Origin: Paenibacillus tyrphae
GTDB taxonomy: Bacteria; Bacillota; Bacilli; Paenibacillales; NBRC-103111
Length of the DNA stretch: 64,000 nucleotides
Direction of reading: 5' to 3'
Assembly (NCBI RefSeq): GCF_000722545.1
Contig: NZ_JNVM01000031.1
Coordinates: 84,441-148,440 of the forward strand
In this document: positions 7,541-15,639 of the stretch, piece after piece
Layout: the number at the start of each line of letters is the position of its first letter
Position numbering within the stretch: the first letter of the stretch is position 1
Notes under the pieces: generated by a model
Databases searched by the model: none
What the model saw: the letters and a program-made list of their open reading frames with translations, nothing else
Told to the model about the DNA's origin: nothing
Program-made: the position numbers and the translations under genes

Positions 7541-7797
7541 AGCTAAATCAGGAACGTGTTCAAAATTGGATTAATGATTATGTATCCTTAGGAATTAGCG
7601 AAATGAAGAGCGGAATGGGTTTACTATCAGCCAAAAGCCATGTTCGAGCCGCAGCAAGCGGTGCACGTCAATTTTATTACTGCTTCGAAGGTTCGCCAGC
7701 GGATATTTTAACAAGAATCTTTGAAATAGATCTGGCTTTGGAAATAGCGGAATCTGTATTGTATGACAACTTTCGCCTTTTCCCACAGAAATATTAA
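7522..7797 (+). CDS. Unknown small early phage protein
   Basis: A 91-residue protein starting at GTG 7522 with AAGGAGG at 7508-7514, overlapping the previous gene by 19 nt. The sequence is basic at the N-terminus and predicted helical, with aromatic residues near the end (YDNFRLFPQKY). No family is recognised. Position just before the replication initiator suggests a role in early phage development. Confidence 0.6.
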   Translation: MRRKKLKLNQERVQNWINDYVSLGISEMKSGMGLLSAKSHVRAAASGARQFYYCFEGSPADILTRIFEIDLALEIAESVLYDNFRLFPQKY

Positions 7798-7836
7798 ATC
7801 ATCATTTTCGAAAAGACCGGGAGGGATTCTTTCGGA

Positions 7837-8835
7837 ATGGCTCATAACAACATAATCCCTATCTCGAACGGTCTTTTCGAACACAAAGAAAGGATCGGGC
7901 CTGCTATATGGGAGTTCCTGTGGTGTATCGATGCCGTGACCTCAGAAACGGTTGATGACAGCGGAGAACGCTGGGGACTTGTGCACGGAGGCGCGCCCGT
8001 TAAGCATGAAACGATCGCGGCCGAAATTCGGACGAGCTCCCGAACCGTGCAGCGGAATTTAGCTCTTCTGAAAAAGGAAGGCTACATAACTTCGCTTAGG
8101 GTAGCTCGTGGCGAAATCATCAAAGTAAGGAATAATAAGAAACCAATAAAGGACAAGAGATACGCCAAATGTGGCGCATCACTCGAAAGCGATACGTCAA
8201 AAGTGGCGTATCATGTACAAACTGCTATGCCAAAAATGGCAGATCACAAAGATGATGATACGACAAAACTGTCTTATCATGACCTAAATGATATGCCAAA
8301 TATGGAACACCATGCGCCTAATGATACGCCAAAAATGGAACATCAGTTCGAAGGATACGCCAAAAATGGCGCGTCAGATTCAAATGATATGCCAAATGTG
8401 GCATCTCTAAAAGACTTTAAAGATTTTATTGCTATTACTCCTACTAATTTGGCACCCAAGGATGACGAAGGGGAAGATCCATATATTCAAATCCTGAATG
8501 CATACTGCAAATTGCATCAGCGATTCGACATTCATGTGAAGCCGAAGGAACGGCATGCCATGAATAAGCTGATTACGGATGGAATTCCAGCCCCTTTCAC
8601 AATCCGTGCCATGGGATTACTTTATGCGGAAAAACAAAAACGCGAGAAAGAGGACTTCAAACTGCCATCAAGCTTCTTGTATTTCGTGGATGGGATTCGG
8701 GATGCGTGGAAGAACGAGAACACCAAACACGAAAGTAATCCAAGCACCGAGGCTAAAACTGGAAAGAACAAGCAGATGGAATTTTTGAATAAGCTGCTGG
8801 AGGTGGAGAAACGTGGACAGAGTGGAGGTCATTGA
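7837..8835 (+). CDS. Phage replication initiator (winged-helix, iteron-containing gene)
   Basis: A 332-residue protein. Residues about 50-105 form a winged helix (KHETIAAEIRTSSRTVQRNL followed by a wing GYITSLRVARGE) as in phage replication initiators and DnaD-like proteins. Residues about 108-190 are a low-complexity region whose odd peptide repeats (YAKCGAS, DTPKMEH, GYAKNGAS, NDMPNVA) are the by-product of eight DNA iterons. The C-terminal 120 residues are a helical domain that may contact the helicase or its loader. It is followed directly by a G39P-like loader gene and a DnaB-type helicase gene, so the trio forms a replication module like the lambda O/P or SPP1 gp38/39/40 set. Confidence 0.82.
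   Translation: MAHNNIIPISNGLFEHKERIGPAIWEFLWCIDAVTSETVDDSGERWGLVHGGAPVKHETIAAEIRTSSRTVQRNLALLKKEGYITSLRVARGEIIKVRNNKKPIKDKRYAKCGASLESDTSKVAYHVQTAMPKMADHKDDDTTKLSYHDLNDMPNMEHHAPNDTPKMEHQFEGYAKNGASDSNDMPNVASLKDFKDFIAITPTNLAPKDDEGEDPYIQILNAYCKLHQRFDIHVKPKERHAMNKLITDGIPAPFTIRAMGLLYAEKQKREKEDFKLPSSFLYFVDGIRDAWKNENTKHESNPSTEAKTGKNKQMEFLNKLLEVEKRGQSGGH
8159..8407. repeat. Eight 22-bp iterons, candidate phage replication origin
   Basis: Eight near-palindromes of consensus GATAYGCCAAAaATGGCgnATC start at 8159, 8191, 8224, 8257, 8290, 8323, 8354 and 8386, with spacing of 31-33 bp (three helical turns). Copies 1 and 7 are in a different reading frame from the other six, so conservation is at the DNA level. 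The stretch right after (8408-8460) is AT-rich, as expected for an unwinding element. Initiators commonly bind iterons inside their own genes, as lambda O does. Confidence 0.82.
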
Positions 8836-9178
8836 GCTCTTCATGAAGATCAAGCGTCACTATGCCAGCTTTGACGTGATGGATGTTCAAAAAATTGACG
8901 AGTGGCATCGTTTTTTGAAGGACGTTCCTGCTGGCGACGTGAACGCAAATTTGGATCGTTATATCGCTCGTGAAAAATTCCCTCCGACGATTGCCGAGCT
9001 CGTTAAGCCGGTTGAAAGCACGATTGATGTTTATCACCAACACATGAAAGAATCAGCAGCTTCAAAGCTGAACGAGATCGAAGCTTGGCGGGAAAAGGCA
9101 GTTCCGCCGCCGGACGACGTAAAAGAAAGGATGAGGCAAATTGCATCCGGAACATATCGAGCTCCCTTGCAGCCTTGA
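8813..9178 (+). CDS. Replicative helicase loader/inhibitor, G39P-like
   Basis: A 121-residue protein starting at GTG 8813 and overlapping the initiator by 23 nt. Size, helical N-terminus, the pattern of a flexible C-terminus, and position between initiator and DnaB-type helicase match SPP1 G39P, which binds the helicase and delivers it to the initiator at the origin. The central segment IAREKFPPTIAELVKP is typical of this group. Its last 38 nt overlap the helicase start, which suggests translational coupling. Confidence 0.75.
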   Translation: MDRVEVIELFMKIKRHYASFDVMDVQKIDEWHRFLKDVPAGDVNANLDRYIAREKFPPTIAELVKPVESTIDVYHQHMKESAASKLNEIEAWREKAVPPPDDVKERMRQIASGTYRAPLQP

Positions 9179-10532
9179 GGCCGAGAGAGCGGTGTTAGGT
9201 GCAGTATTTCTTTCGAATGAGGCGTTGATATCGGCCCAAGAGAAACTTATACCCGAAGACTTTTTTCATCCCGGAAATCGAATCATATTTCGGGCGATGA
9301 TTCGGCTGGCTGACCAAAGTAGTCCGGTGGACTTGATCACATTGGGGGGCCAACTGCAAAGTCAAAATGAACTTGAAAAATGCGGCAGCGTTGCGTATTT
9401 ATCTGAACTAGCAGGGGCAGCACCAACGGCAGCAAATATCGATCATTACGCCGGTATTGTGCGCGAGCTGTCACTTCAAAGGCAAGCGATTCGCGCCATG
9501 TTCAAGCAGATTACCGAGCGGACCGACTCGGCTAGCATGATTGCTGCCATGGAAGAGACGGCGGCGGAGATTTCGGAACGAGCCGTCCAAGGCCGGGAGT
9601 TTCACGTCCTCCGGGATGTCGCTATTCAAAGCTTCGAGCAAATGGAGCAGCGGTATTACTCCCCTACGAACGGAATTACAGGGGTAGCCTCGGGTTTCGA
9701 TGACTTGGACCGTATGACATCAGGGTTCCAACGTTCAGACCTCATCATCGTTGCAGCACGACCATCCGTCGGGAAAACTGCCTTCGCGCTGAATATCGCG
9801 CAGAATGTGGGAATTCGGGGAAAAGAGACGGTCGCCATATTCTCGCTCGAAATGGGCGCGGCCCAACTTGTACAGCGCATGATTTGTGCCGAAGGAAACA
9901 TTGACGCCGGGCGAGTACGAACCGGATTTCTTGATGGCGATGATTGGCAGCGAATCACGATGAGCATCGGAACGATGTCAAATTCGAACATCATGATCGA
10001 TGATAGCCCGGTCGTGACGGTTCATGATATCCGCGCAAAATGCCGCAGGCTGAAAAAGAAACACGGACTTGGGCTTGTACTGATTGACTATTTGCAACTC
10101 ATTTCGAGCACCAGCAAGCGCGACAACCGGCAGCAAGAGGTATCCGAGATTTCGCGTGTGCTGAAGCAAATGGCTCGTGAACTGGACGTTCCGGTCATCG
10201 CGCTCTCACAGCTTAGCCGGAACGTCGAGCAGCGGCAGGACAAGCGCCCGATGTTGTCTGACCTCCGGGAGTCTGGGGCGCTGGAACAGGATGCGGATAT
10301 CGTCGCTTTCCTATACCGGGACGATTATTACGACAAGGAATCGGAAAAGAAAAACATCATCGAAATTATCATCGCTAAGCAGCGAAACGGTCCAGTCGGG
10401 ACAGTGGAACTGGCATTTCTCAAGAACTTCAACAAATTTGTAAGTCTGGACCGTAGCCATCATGATTCAGTTCAGCCAAGCGAGGATAAGCGGAAGAATA
10501 ATCGCCGGGCCCAAGAGGATGATGACGAATGA
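9141..10532 (+). CDS. Replicative DNA helicase, DnaB family
   Basis: A 463-residue hexameric helicase that unwinds the phage replication fork. The N-terminal helical domain (LEAERAVLGAVF near residue 12) is followed by a linker and the RecA-like ATPase: Walker A at residues 206-213 (RPSVGKTA), Walker B in the LVLIDYLQL segment, and the DnaB motif with Gln/Arg fingers (ALSQLSRNVEQR). The start is TTG 9141, which overlaps the loader gene and uses the GAAAGGATGAGG site. The length is normal for the family. It completes a self-contained initiation set, so phage replication may not depend on host DnaB. Confidence 0.95.
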   Translation: MHPEHIELPCSLEAERAVLGAVFLSNEALISAQEKLIPEDFFHPGNRIIFRAMIRLADQSSPVDLITLGGQLQSQNELEKCGSVAYLSELAGAAPTAANIDHYAGIVRELSLQRQAIRAMFKQITERTDSASMIAAMEETAAEISERAVQGREFHVLRDVAIQSFEQMEQRYYSPTNGITGVASGFDDLDRMTSGFQRSDLIIVAARPSVGKTAFALNIAQNVGIRGKETVAIFSLEMGAAQLVQRMICAEGNIDAGRVRTGFLDGDDWQRITMSIGTMSNSNIMIDDSPVVTVHDIRAKCRRLKKKHGLGLVLIDYLQLISSTSKRDNRQQEVSEISRVLKQMARELDVPVIALSQLSRNVEQRQDKRPMLSDLRESGALEQDADIVAFLYRDDYYDKESEKKNIIEIIIAKQRNGPVGTVELAFLKNFNKFVSLDRSHHDSVQPSEDKRKNNRRAQEDDDE

Positions 10533-10795
10533 TTCAGATATCACCGGTTGCAATATCCATGATTGAACAGGCATTAGGTCCGATCATCGTTGGCAAACGG
10601 AGAGATATCAACCGGATCGAATTGCACGTCTCTTGCGAATCGAAGCTGGCGCAGTGCGAATTTATCGATACTAAGCATGGACGTCTCAAGATCCGGCCGA
10701 TCCATATGATACCGAAAGGGTACTCGTATCTTATGGAAAAACCGGGCAAACCAAAGCGGTCCTTTGCTTGGGTTTCCAAAAAGAACGCCAAATAA
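10529..10795 (+). CDS. Unknown small phage replication-region protein
   Basis: An 88-residue basic protein overlapping the helicase stop by 4 nt (ATGA type), so probably translationally coupled. No recognised domain; it has a short beta-rich centre and a Lys/Arg-rich C-terminus (KPGKPKRSFAWVSKKN) that could bind nucleic acid. It is followed by the PcfK-like gene after 12 nt. Confidence 0.6.
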   Translation: MIQISPVAISMIEQALGPIIVGKRRDINRIELHVSCESKLAQCEFIDTKHGRLKIRPIHMIPKGYSYLMEKPGKPKRSFAWVSKKNAK

Positions 10796-10807
10796 GGAGG
10801 TATATCA

Positions 10808-11155
10808 ATGCAGGCGGAAGCAATTGTAAAAATCAAGTCCGAAATGGAAGCGAATAAGGATAATGCGTATATCCAGTACATCGGCCAGTTCCTCTTGCAG
10901 CGCATCGAGGCGAATCCGGACGACGCTGCAAAGCTGGCAAGCAAAGACAAAACGATTGCGAAAAGCCTTGAGGCGATGAAGAGCGAGGCCAAGAAGAAGC
11001 AGAAGAACGGCATGGCAATGCTGACGCCGGACGAAGGCCTCGCGATCGTGCTTAAGTATTTCGGCACCGCACCGATCGCCGTGACAACTTCGACTATTAC
11101 GCACAAGAATCATGCTTCTGATTTCGACGTGAAGCTCGAAGACTTCGGATTGTAG
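10808..11155 (+). CDS. PcfK-like protein
   Basis: A 115-residue protein with an N-terminal helical part and a C-terminal short segment with the ALKY/YFG-type core (AIVLKYFGTAPI). It fits PcfK-like proteins, which are found next to PcfJ-like proteins in conjugative plasmids and phages; here the PcfJ-like gene starts 13 nt downstream. From memory, some database models name this family after the type II-A anti-CRISPR AcrIIA9, so an anti-Cas9 role is possible, but I see nothing in the sequence that proves it. Start ATG 10808 has AAGGAGG upstream. Confidence 0.6.
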   Translation: MQAEAIVKIKSEMEANKDNAYIQYIGQFLLQRIEANPDDAAKLASKDKTIAKSLEAMKSEAKKKQKNGMAMLTPDEGLAIVLKYFGTAPIAVTTSTITHKNHASDFDVKLEDFGL

Positions 11156-11167
11156 GAGGGGAACGAT

Positions 11168-12772
11168 GTGAGTAAAATTCGCGAAGCAGCTGATATGGCG
11201 GAGTTAATGCAGCACTTCCGCCTTGCGATTGATAAAAAACTCGTAAAGTTTGTTAGGGACGACGTGCTAAATCATAGCTCTTTCTTCTTTTATCAGCGCA
11301 TGCCTCGAAGCTCTATTTATAAAGGCGTATGTACGTATTGCAAAGAAGAATACTCCGTTCGGGATTGCACGGTTTTTAAGCATAATACCTGGTGGCGCTG
11401 TGAAAAGTGTGGAGAGTCTGTGCAGTTGAAAGCTGCTGGGCGAGGGCGGGGGAAGATGGTTGATCGCGCTTATGCAGTCTGGTATGAAAAGTCTGCAATT
11501 GACTCAAACGTTATAGTCTCAACGGGTTACAAGGTGACACTTGATTATCGCAAAGTGATGACCCCAGAAATTGAGTTCGTGCCGGTTACACGATATCTGT
11601 TCCGGCATGGACACAGTGCACAAATGGCTGTACGGGATCATTGGACGACTGGATATTATATGAACAAACAGATTGAGTTTGGAAATGGATGGTCATTTAC
11701 AAAACGTCCGTCTACCATCGTTGGTAAGTATTATTTTACTCGCCGGAGTTGTCAATCCAAGGACAGCGTCCGTGAAGCTGTCAAAGGAACGCCATTCGAG
11801 CGTAGCGAATGGCAGCAATTTTGGGCGGATGATCTGGATGCCGCCTACATCTTTTCCGCAATCGCCAAGTATCCGTTTATTGAATATTTGGTTAAAACCG
11901 GATTACGGAAGATTGCTATTGATATCGTCCGTAGAAATCCAACGTATGGAGCAATCAATCTTCGCGGGAAATCTCCATCTAAAATTCTTGGACTCAATCG
12001 GCAGGAATTCCGAGAGTGGAAGGCGACTTGCCCAAAAATGAAGGCGGAAACACTGAAAGCTTACAAATGGTGCCGTGACCGAGGCGCACGCATCTCTTGG
12101 GCGCAGGCTGAAGCATTCGGCGATGTAATAGCACCAAAGTATAGCTTCGATTCTATGAAACAAATCCTTCAATACGTTCCTGCTGAATGCTTGATCCGAT
12201 ATTCGTGGAACCAGTACCAAAAAAATCGAAAGCACTACAGGGAAATTCGAGATGTGATGACGACATATCGAGATTATTTAAGGGACGCCAAAGAATTAGA
12301 AATGGATATGTTGGATGAAGCGACGTTATATCCAAACAACTTGCGTGCAGCTCATGCGAAGACGATTTCTAAAGTTAAGTTGAAACAGGACCCTAAGACG
12401 AATCAGATGATCGTTGATAAGCAAAAAGCACTTATGCGGTATTGTTTCGAGCATGGGAATTTCTTGATTCGTCCGATTCAGGATGTTGGCGAGTTGTTTG
12501 CGGAGGGAGCTTCTTTAAATCATTGCGTTGGAAGTTACGCGAAAAGATACGCAACCGGAGACTGCATTATTCTTTGTGTACGCCGGAAAGACATTCCTGA
12601 CGAGCCGTTCTATACGGCAGAAATTGTTAAGGACCGTCTCATGCAGTGCAGAACCGACGGGAACGACCCCATGACCCCAGAGGTGAAGATCTTTATGGAT
12701 GAGTATATGAAATATTTGTCTACCGAATCGAAGCCAAGAAGAACGAAACAAAAGATGGAGGTTGCAGTATGA
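11168..12772 (+). CDS. PcfJ-like protein with N-terminal zinc ribbon
   Basis: A 534-residue protein. Near residues 55-86 a four-cysteine zinc ribbon is visible (CTYCKEEY then CEKCGESV). The C-terminal part carries the PcfJ signature of a conserved histidine-cysteine core (ASLNHCVGSYAKRYATG) followed by FYTAEI and a QCR motif. PcfJ-like proteins occur in phages and conjugative plasmids, and their biochemical function is not known to me. The gene starts at GTG 11168 behind GGAGGGG and overlaps the following DUF3102 gene by 4 nt, which suggests that PcfK, PcfJ and DUF3102 proteins are made together. Confidence 0.8.
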   Translation: MSKIREAADMAELMQHFRLAIDKKLVKFVRDDVLNHSSFFFYQRMPRSSIYKGVCTYCKEEYSVRDCTVFKHNTWWRCEKCGESVQLKAAGRGRGKMVDRAYAVWYEKSAIDSNVIVSTGYKVTLDYRKVMTPEIEFVPVTRYLFRHGHSAQMAVRDHWTTGYYMNKQIEFGNGWSFTKRPSTIVGKYYFTRRSCQSKDSVREAVKGTPFERSEWQQFWADDLDAAYIFSAIAKYPFIEYLVKTGLRKIAIDIVRRNPTYGAINLRGKSPSKILGLNRQEFREWKATCPKMKAETLKAYKWCRDRGARISWAQAEAFGDVIAPKYSFDSMKQILQYVPAECLIRYSWNQYQKNRKHYREIRDVMTTYRDYLRDAKELEMDMLDEATLYPNNLRAAHAKTISKVKLKQDPKTNQMIVDKQKALMRYCFEHGNFLIRPIQDVGELFAEGASLNHCVGSYAKRYATGDCIILCVRRKDIPDEPFYTAEIVKDRLMQCRTDGNDPMTPEVKIFMDEYMKYLSTESKPRRTKQKMEVAV

Positions 12773-13737
12773 CGACGCAAATTGAAATCCAAAGAACTCC
12801 TCATATCATCGCTGCCGAGATATGCAGCATCAAAGAGCAGACCAAAATGATGGTCCTCCAAAATAGTATTGAAATCGGCCGACGTTTGGTCGAAGCGAAG
12901 GCTATGGTAGCGCATGGCGAGTGGGGAAAGTGGCTTGAAGAATCGGTTGATTACTCTCAAAGTACGGCCAACAATCTGATGAAAATTTATGAAGAGTATG
13001 GTACTGATCAAATCGCACTTTTCGGCTCTCAAGTGAAATCCCAAGCGCTTGGGAATTTGGGTTATACCCAAGCAGTTGCACTTCTCGGGGTTCCTGCAGA
13101 GGAGCGAGAGCAGTTTGTCCAAGAGCACGATGTAGAGAACCTTTCCACAAGAGAGCTGCAAAAACTCGTGAAAGAGAAGCAACAGCTCGAAAAGAAGCTT
13201 CGGGATGCAGAGGCCAAAGCCGAAAAAGAGCGTCAAGAACGGCAAAAGATTGCTGAGCAGCATGGAAATATGGAAAAGAAGATCAAGGAACATGACGAAC
13301 TGGTGCAGAGGCTGAATGCCGAGCTGGAGAAAGCAAAGTCGTCGGGGGATACAAAATCTGCTGAAAAATTGAAGGAATCTCTAGAAAAATCAAAGGCCGA
13401 TCTTGATGCTTCTAAAAAACGCGTCAAAGAACTGGAGACGGAACTTAAGAAGAAGCCGATTGATGTTCCAGCAACGACGATCATTGAGAAAGTGCCCGAA
13501 GAAGTCGAACGCGAACTCGCCGAGCTTCGGGAAAAAGTCATCAAGAATGATAATAAGCCTGCTATCAAATTCGCTATATGCTTCGAGACCCTTGTATCTA
13601 ATTTCAAAGACCTGCTTTCTTCGTTGGACGAAATCAAACAGTTTAAGCCAGAAGAGCACGAGAAATATCAAAGTGCGATTCTCGGCCTAATGGATAAGAT
13701 GACAACAAGATTGAAAGGAGAGGATCAGAACGCTTGA
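12769..13737 (+). CDS. DUF3102-type coiled-coil protein
   Basis: A 322-residue protein. The N-terminal 140 residues match the DUF3102 pattern: an amphipathic helix, the GRRLVEAKAMVAHGEWGKWLEE segment split around a conserved Gly-Glu-Trp, and a helix-turn-helix-like stretch (YSQSTANNLMKIYEEYG) that suggests DNA binding. Residues about 140-250 form a long charged coiled coil. Such proteins are common in Firmicutes phages and plasmids, with unproven function. The gene itself contains one copy of a 21-bp sequence with a CCCAAGCGCTTGGG palindrome that recurs at 36065. Confidence 0.78.
   Translation: MTTQIEIQRTPHIIAAEICSIKEQTKMMVLQNSIEIGRRLVEAKAMVAHGEWGKWLEESVDYSQSTANNLMKIYEEYGTDQIALFGSQVKSQALGNLGYTQAVALLGVPAEEREQFVQEHDVENLSTRELQKLVKEKQQLEKKLRDAEAKAEKERQERQKIAEQHGNMEKKIKEHDELVQRLNAELEKAKSSGDTKSAEKLKESLEKSKADLDASKKRVKELETELKKKPIDVPATTIIEKVPEEVERELAELREKVIKNDNKPAIKFAICFETLVSNFKDLLSSLDEIKQFKPEEHEKYQSAILGLMDKMTTRLKGEDQNA
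13039..13059. repeat. Palindrome-containing 21-bp repeat, copy 1
   Basis: The 21 bases are identical to 36065-36085 and contain the 14-bp palindrome CCCAAGCGCTTGGG. This copy lies inside the DUF3102-type gene; the other is intergenic before the lysis genes. Confidence 0.7.
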
Positions 13738-13799
13738 CATGTTTGGAATTGGCGTTCCGGGAATTCTGAATAGAAATACGGAAGGGTGAGGCGAATTCT

Positions 13800-14315
13800 A
13801 TGCAAGCAGCTGTAACGGAAGATTCAAAAGAAATATTTGTAGAGGCGATGGAAGAACAAGAGGAGTTGCCTACAGCAAAAAAATTCAAATGGAAGGACCG
13901 CATTGGCTTAGTTGATGTATTAGCTCAAGAATGTGCTGATAGCGGTAGAAAGTTTGAAACTGTATTCAATTCGATTAGGATCTCCCAATTTGCTTATTAT
14001 GCGTCCAAGATGCCAGTTAAGCAAAAATCCAAGCTAAAAAAAGAAGTGCAGGAAAAAGTAAAAGAAATTCTTTATGTTCGTGAATCGGCAGATGTGGGGG
14101 ATGTCGTCCGCGTCCCTAAATACAAGGATAATCCTCTTCTTGGTGGATATATCCGCGACGGTCACAAATTAGTAGAGGCTGTCATTACAAAGAAAGAGAT
14201 CATAGCATCGAGTTATCGCTATACAGTAAAGCGGATTTCTGACGGACAAGTTCAGAAAGGCAACGGGCACATGATAAAGTCCATTGTCTCAAGAGCTGCT
14301 GACGGACAGGTCTAA
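13800..14315 (+). CDS. Unknown phage protein
   Basis: A 171-residue protein with no recognised family. It has an acidic N-terminus, a basic helical middle (KQKSKLKKEVQEKVKEI) and a beta-rich C-terminus (VGDVVRVPKYKDNPLLGGYI) that resembles small barrel folds. It starts at ATG 13800 behind GGGTGAGG. It lies between the replication region and the packaging genes. Confidence 0.6.
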   Translation: MQAAVTEDSKEIFVEAMEEQEELPTAKKFKWKDRIGLVDVLAQECADSGRKFETVFNSIRISQFAYYASKMPVKQKSKLKKEVQEKVKEILYVRESADVGDVVRVPKYKDNPLLGGYIRDGHKLVEAVITKKEIIASSYRYTVKRISDGQVQKGNGHMIKSIVSRAADGQV

Positions 14316-14340
14316 ATGCGGAAATACATGATCTTTGAAA

Positions 14341-14597
14341 ATTGAATAGTGTGGCATTTTATTGTACGATTTTCATAATTAATGAATAGGGAGCGTGTGA
14401 AAAAATGAAAATTGATGTCTATGAAAATGGTAGCAAAAGCAAACTTATAGCTGTACTTGTAGAGGATAACGGAAACGAACGTGAGTTAGTTAGAACCGAA
14501 AAAGGCAGGGATGATTTACTGAACCAAATCGACGAAATGAACTTGTCTCATCTGACAGTAGAATTCAAATAGGAAACAAAATGCCGCACTGTTCAAT
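14341..14597. repeat. 20-bp inverted repeats flanking a 55-residue ORF
   Basis: ATTGAATAGTGTGGCATTTT at 14341-14360 matches, at 18 of 20 positions, the reverse complement of 14578-14597. The right arm overlaps the terminator hairpin that follows the small gene, and a third, partial direct copy follows it. The left copy lies before the small gene's ribosome site. Confidence 0.7.
14405..14572 (+). CDS. Unknown 55-residue phage protein
   Basis: A short acidic protein (MKIDVYENGSKSKLIAVLVE...) beginning at ATG 14405, 11 nt after GGGAGCG. It alternates beta-like strands and charged residues with no recognised motif. It is the only gene between two inverted repeats and is followed at once by a terminator, so it appears to be a separate expression unit in an otherwise continuous early region. 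Confidence 0.6.
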   Translation: MKIDVYENGSKSKLIAVLVEDNGNERELVRTEKGRDDLLNQIDEMNLSHLTVEFK

Positions 14598-14619
14598 AGA
14601 CAGCCTGCGGCATTTTTAT
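14580..14619 (+). terminator. Intrinsic terminator after the 55-residue gene
   Basis: AATGCCGCA at 14580-14588 pairs with TGCGGCATT at 14606-14614, with an inner CTGT/ACAG helix, followed by a T run. It lies 8 nt past the stop codon. Confidence 0.85.
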
Positions 14620-14666
14620 TTTCCGAAGGTCTGAATATTGAAGAACATGAAGGGAGGAAGCACTGT

Positions 14667-14942
14667 ATGAAAATAACCATAAGCAAGCCGGTTGCTGATG
14701 CCATCGAAAAAGCTTTGGGTCACGCTTACTTTCGAGGGGACAAAGAAAAATTCTTAGCCCAACACGCTTCGACGCTCCTTGACCCGTGGGGTCCTTCACT
14801 TTCGGCACTGAACGGCCTACCTTATGAAGATCTGGAGCGTGCTTTGAATGAAGGTTACGAACTAGATTACTCTTCTATGACAGTAGACGAAATTTGGGAA
14901 ATACTCGGACGAGAAGGTTTTCAATTACATTCAAACGAATAG
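14667..14942 (+). CDS. Unknown small phage protein
   Basis: A 91-residue protein with predicted helices (KPVADAIEKALGHAYFRGDK; DLERALNEGYEL) and an acidic C-terminus with a MTVDEIWEIL motif. Start ATG 14667 follows GGGAGG. Such small acidic proteins are typical of the region between replication and packaging genes in Bacillales phages; no function is known. Confidence 0.62.
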   Translation: MKITISKPVADAIEKALGHAYFRGDKEKFLAQHASTLLDPWGPSLSALNGLPYEDLERALNEGYELDYSSMTVDEIWEILGREGFQLHSNE

Positions 14943-14955
14943 GGCGGTGTTTACT

Positions 14956-15120
14956 TTGGAGAAAAAAACAGTCGGTAAATGGAAGCAGGAACTTATCTTT
15001 ATCAAACGTGATGCCAACGGGGTTATCGTCGGGATGTCGGAGCAGACTCCGGAAGATTACGTCGATCCAGTTGACGAGGAAATTACGAATGATACCAGAT
15101 TCAGGGTCATCGGCGATTAA
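14956..15120 (+). CDS. Unknown 54-residue phage protein
   Basis: An open frame from TTG 14956 with AGGGCGGTG at 14941-14949 just before it. The protein begins with a basic stretch and continues into alternating hydrophobic and charged residues (ELIFIKRDANGVIVGM) and an acidic end. It starts 13 nt after the previous stop, so it is probably cotranscribed. No family recognised. Confidence 0.5.
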   Translation: MEKKTVGKWKQELIFIKRDANGVIVGMSEQTPEDYVDPVDEEITNDTRFRVIGD

Positions 15121-15132
15121 AATAAAATAGAA

Positions 15133-15171
15133 ATTCCCCAGCGGCATCTTTGGTCGGAGGCGCTGGGGAAT
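15133..15171. other. Perfect 11-bp inverted repeat after the small genes
   Basis: ATTCCCCAGCG pairs with CGCTGGGGAAT across a 17-nt loop. It lacks a T run on either side, so it may be a terminator of weak type or an RNA element that separates early genes from the following regulator. Confidence 0.55.
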
Positions 15172-15217
15172 GTATGTTCTCTCACCCACATTATAACATA
15201 AAGGACGGGTGAGGAGA

Positions 15218-15592
15218 ATGTCTGTTTTGTGCATGGAAGAATTATTTCCTGAGGCGTCGCCAGTAGAAATAAAGCGTACTAAAGCGTATCTGGAGCAATA
15301 CAAGGAGAAGAAACAGAAGGTTGCCTTCTTTGAAAGAAATCCGCCGGAGACAGATAAACAAAAGAGCCGTCAAGCGGTATTGATTAAGTTTACAAGTCTT
15401 GTTGAAAGGGCAGTTGGCGAGATCCTTCAAAGTGATGTTAAAGCAGTTATTGAATATCGCTTTATCAAGGGTAATTCCCGAGCGGCGACTATAATTAAAT
15501 TTAGCGGATGGGATTATTGCGATAAAACCATTGACCGTAAAATAACGGAAGGGATTACGTCCGTCGCAAATACATTACTTTATTTGGAGTAA
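15218..15592 (+). CDS. Putative late-gene regulator (ArpU/sigma-like HTH)
   Basis: A 124-residue protein from ATG 15218 (site GGGTGA at 15207-15212; GTG 15209 is an alternative). The C-terminal part EYRFIKGNSRAATIIKFSGWDYCDKTI contains a helix-turn-helix like that of ArpU-type proteins, which control late packaging and lysis genes in Gram-positive phages. Its location right before the packaging module fits that role. It is the last coding gene before a 330-nt structured noncoding stretch. The family call is tentative. Confidence 0.58.
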   Translation: MSVLCMEELFPEASPVEIKRTKAYLEQYKEKKQKVAFFERNPPETDKQKSRQAVLIKFTSLVERAVGEILQSDVKAVIEYRFIKGNSRAATIIKFSGWDYCDKTIDRKITEGITSVANTLLYLE

Positions 15593-15639
15593 AAAAATGT
15601 CCATTTCATGTCTAAAGCCTGTCCACAAAGTGTCCAAGG

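Noticed and set aside
8159..8407. CRISPR array
   Set aside because: The regular 22-bp repeats with about 10-bp gaps are palindromic and lie inside a gene; the gaps are far too short for spacers, and no cas genes are present.
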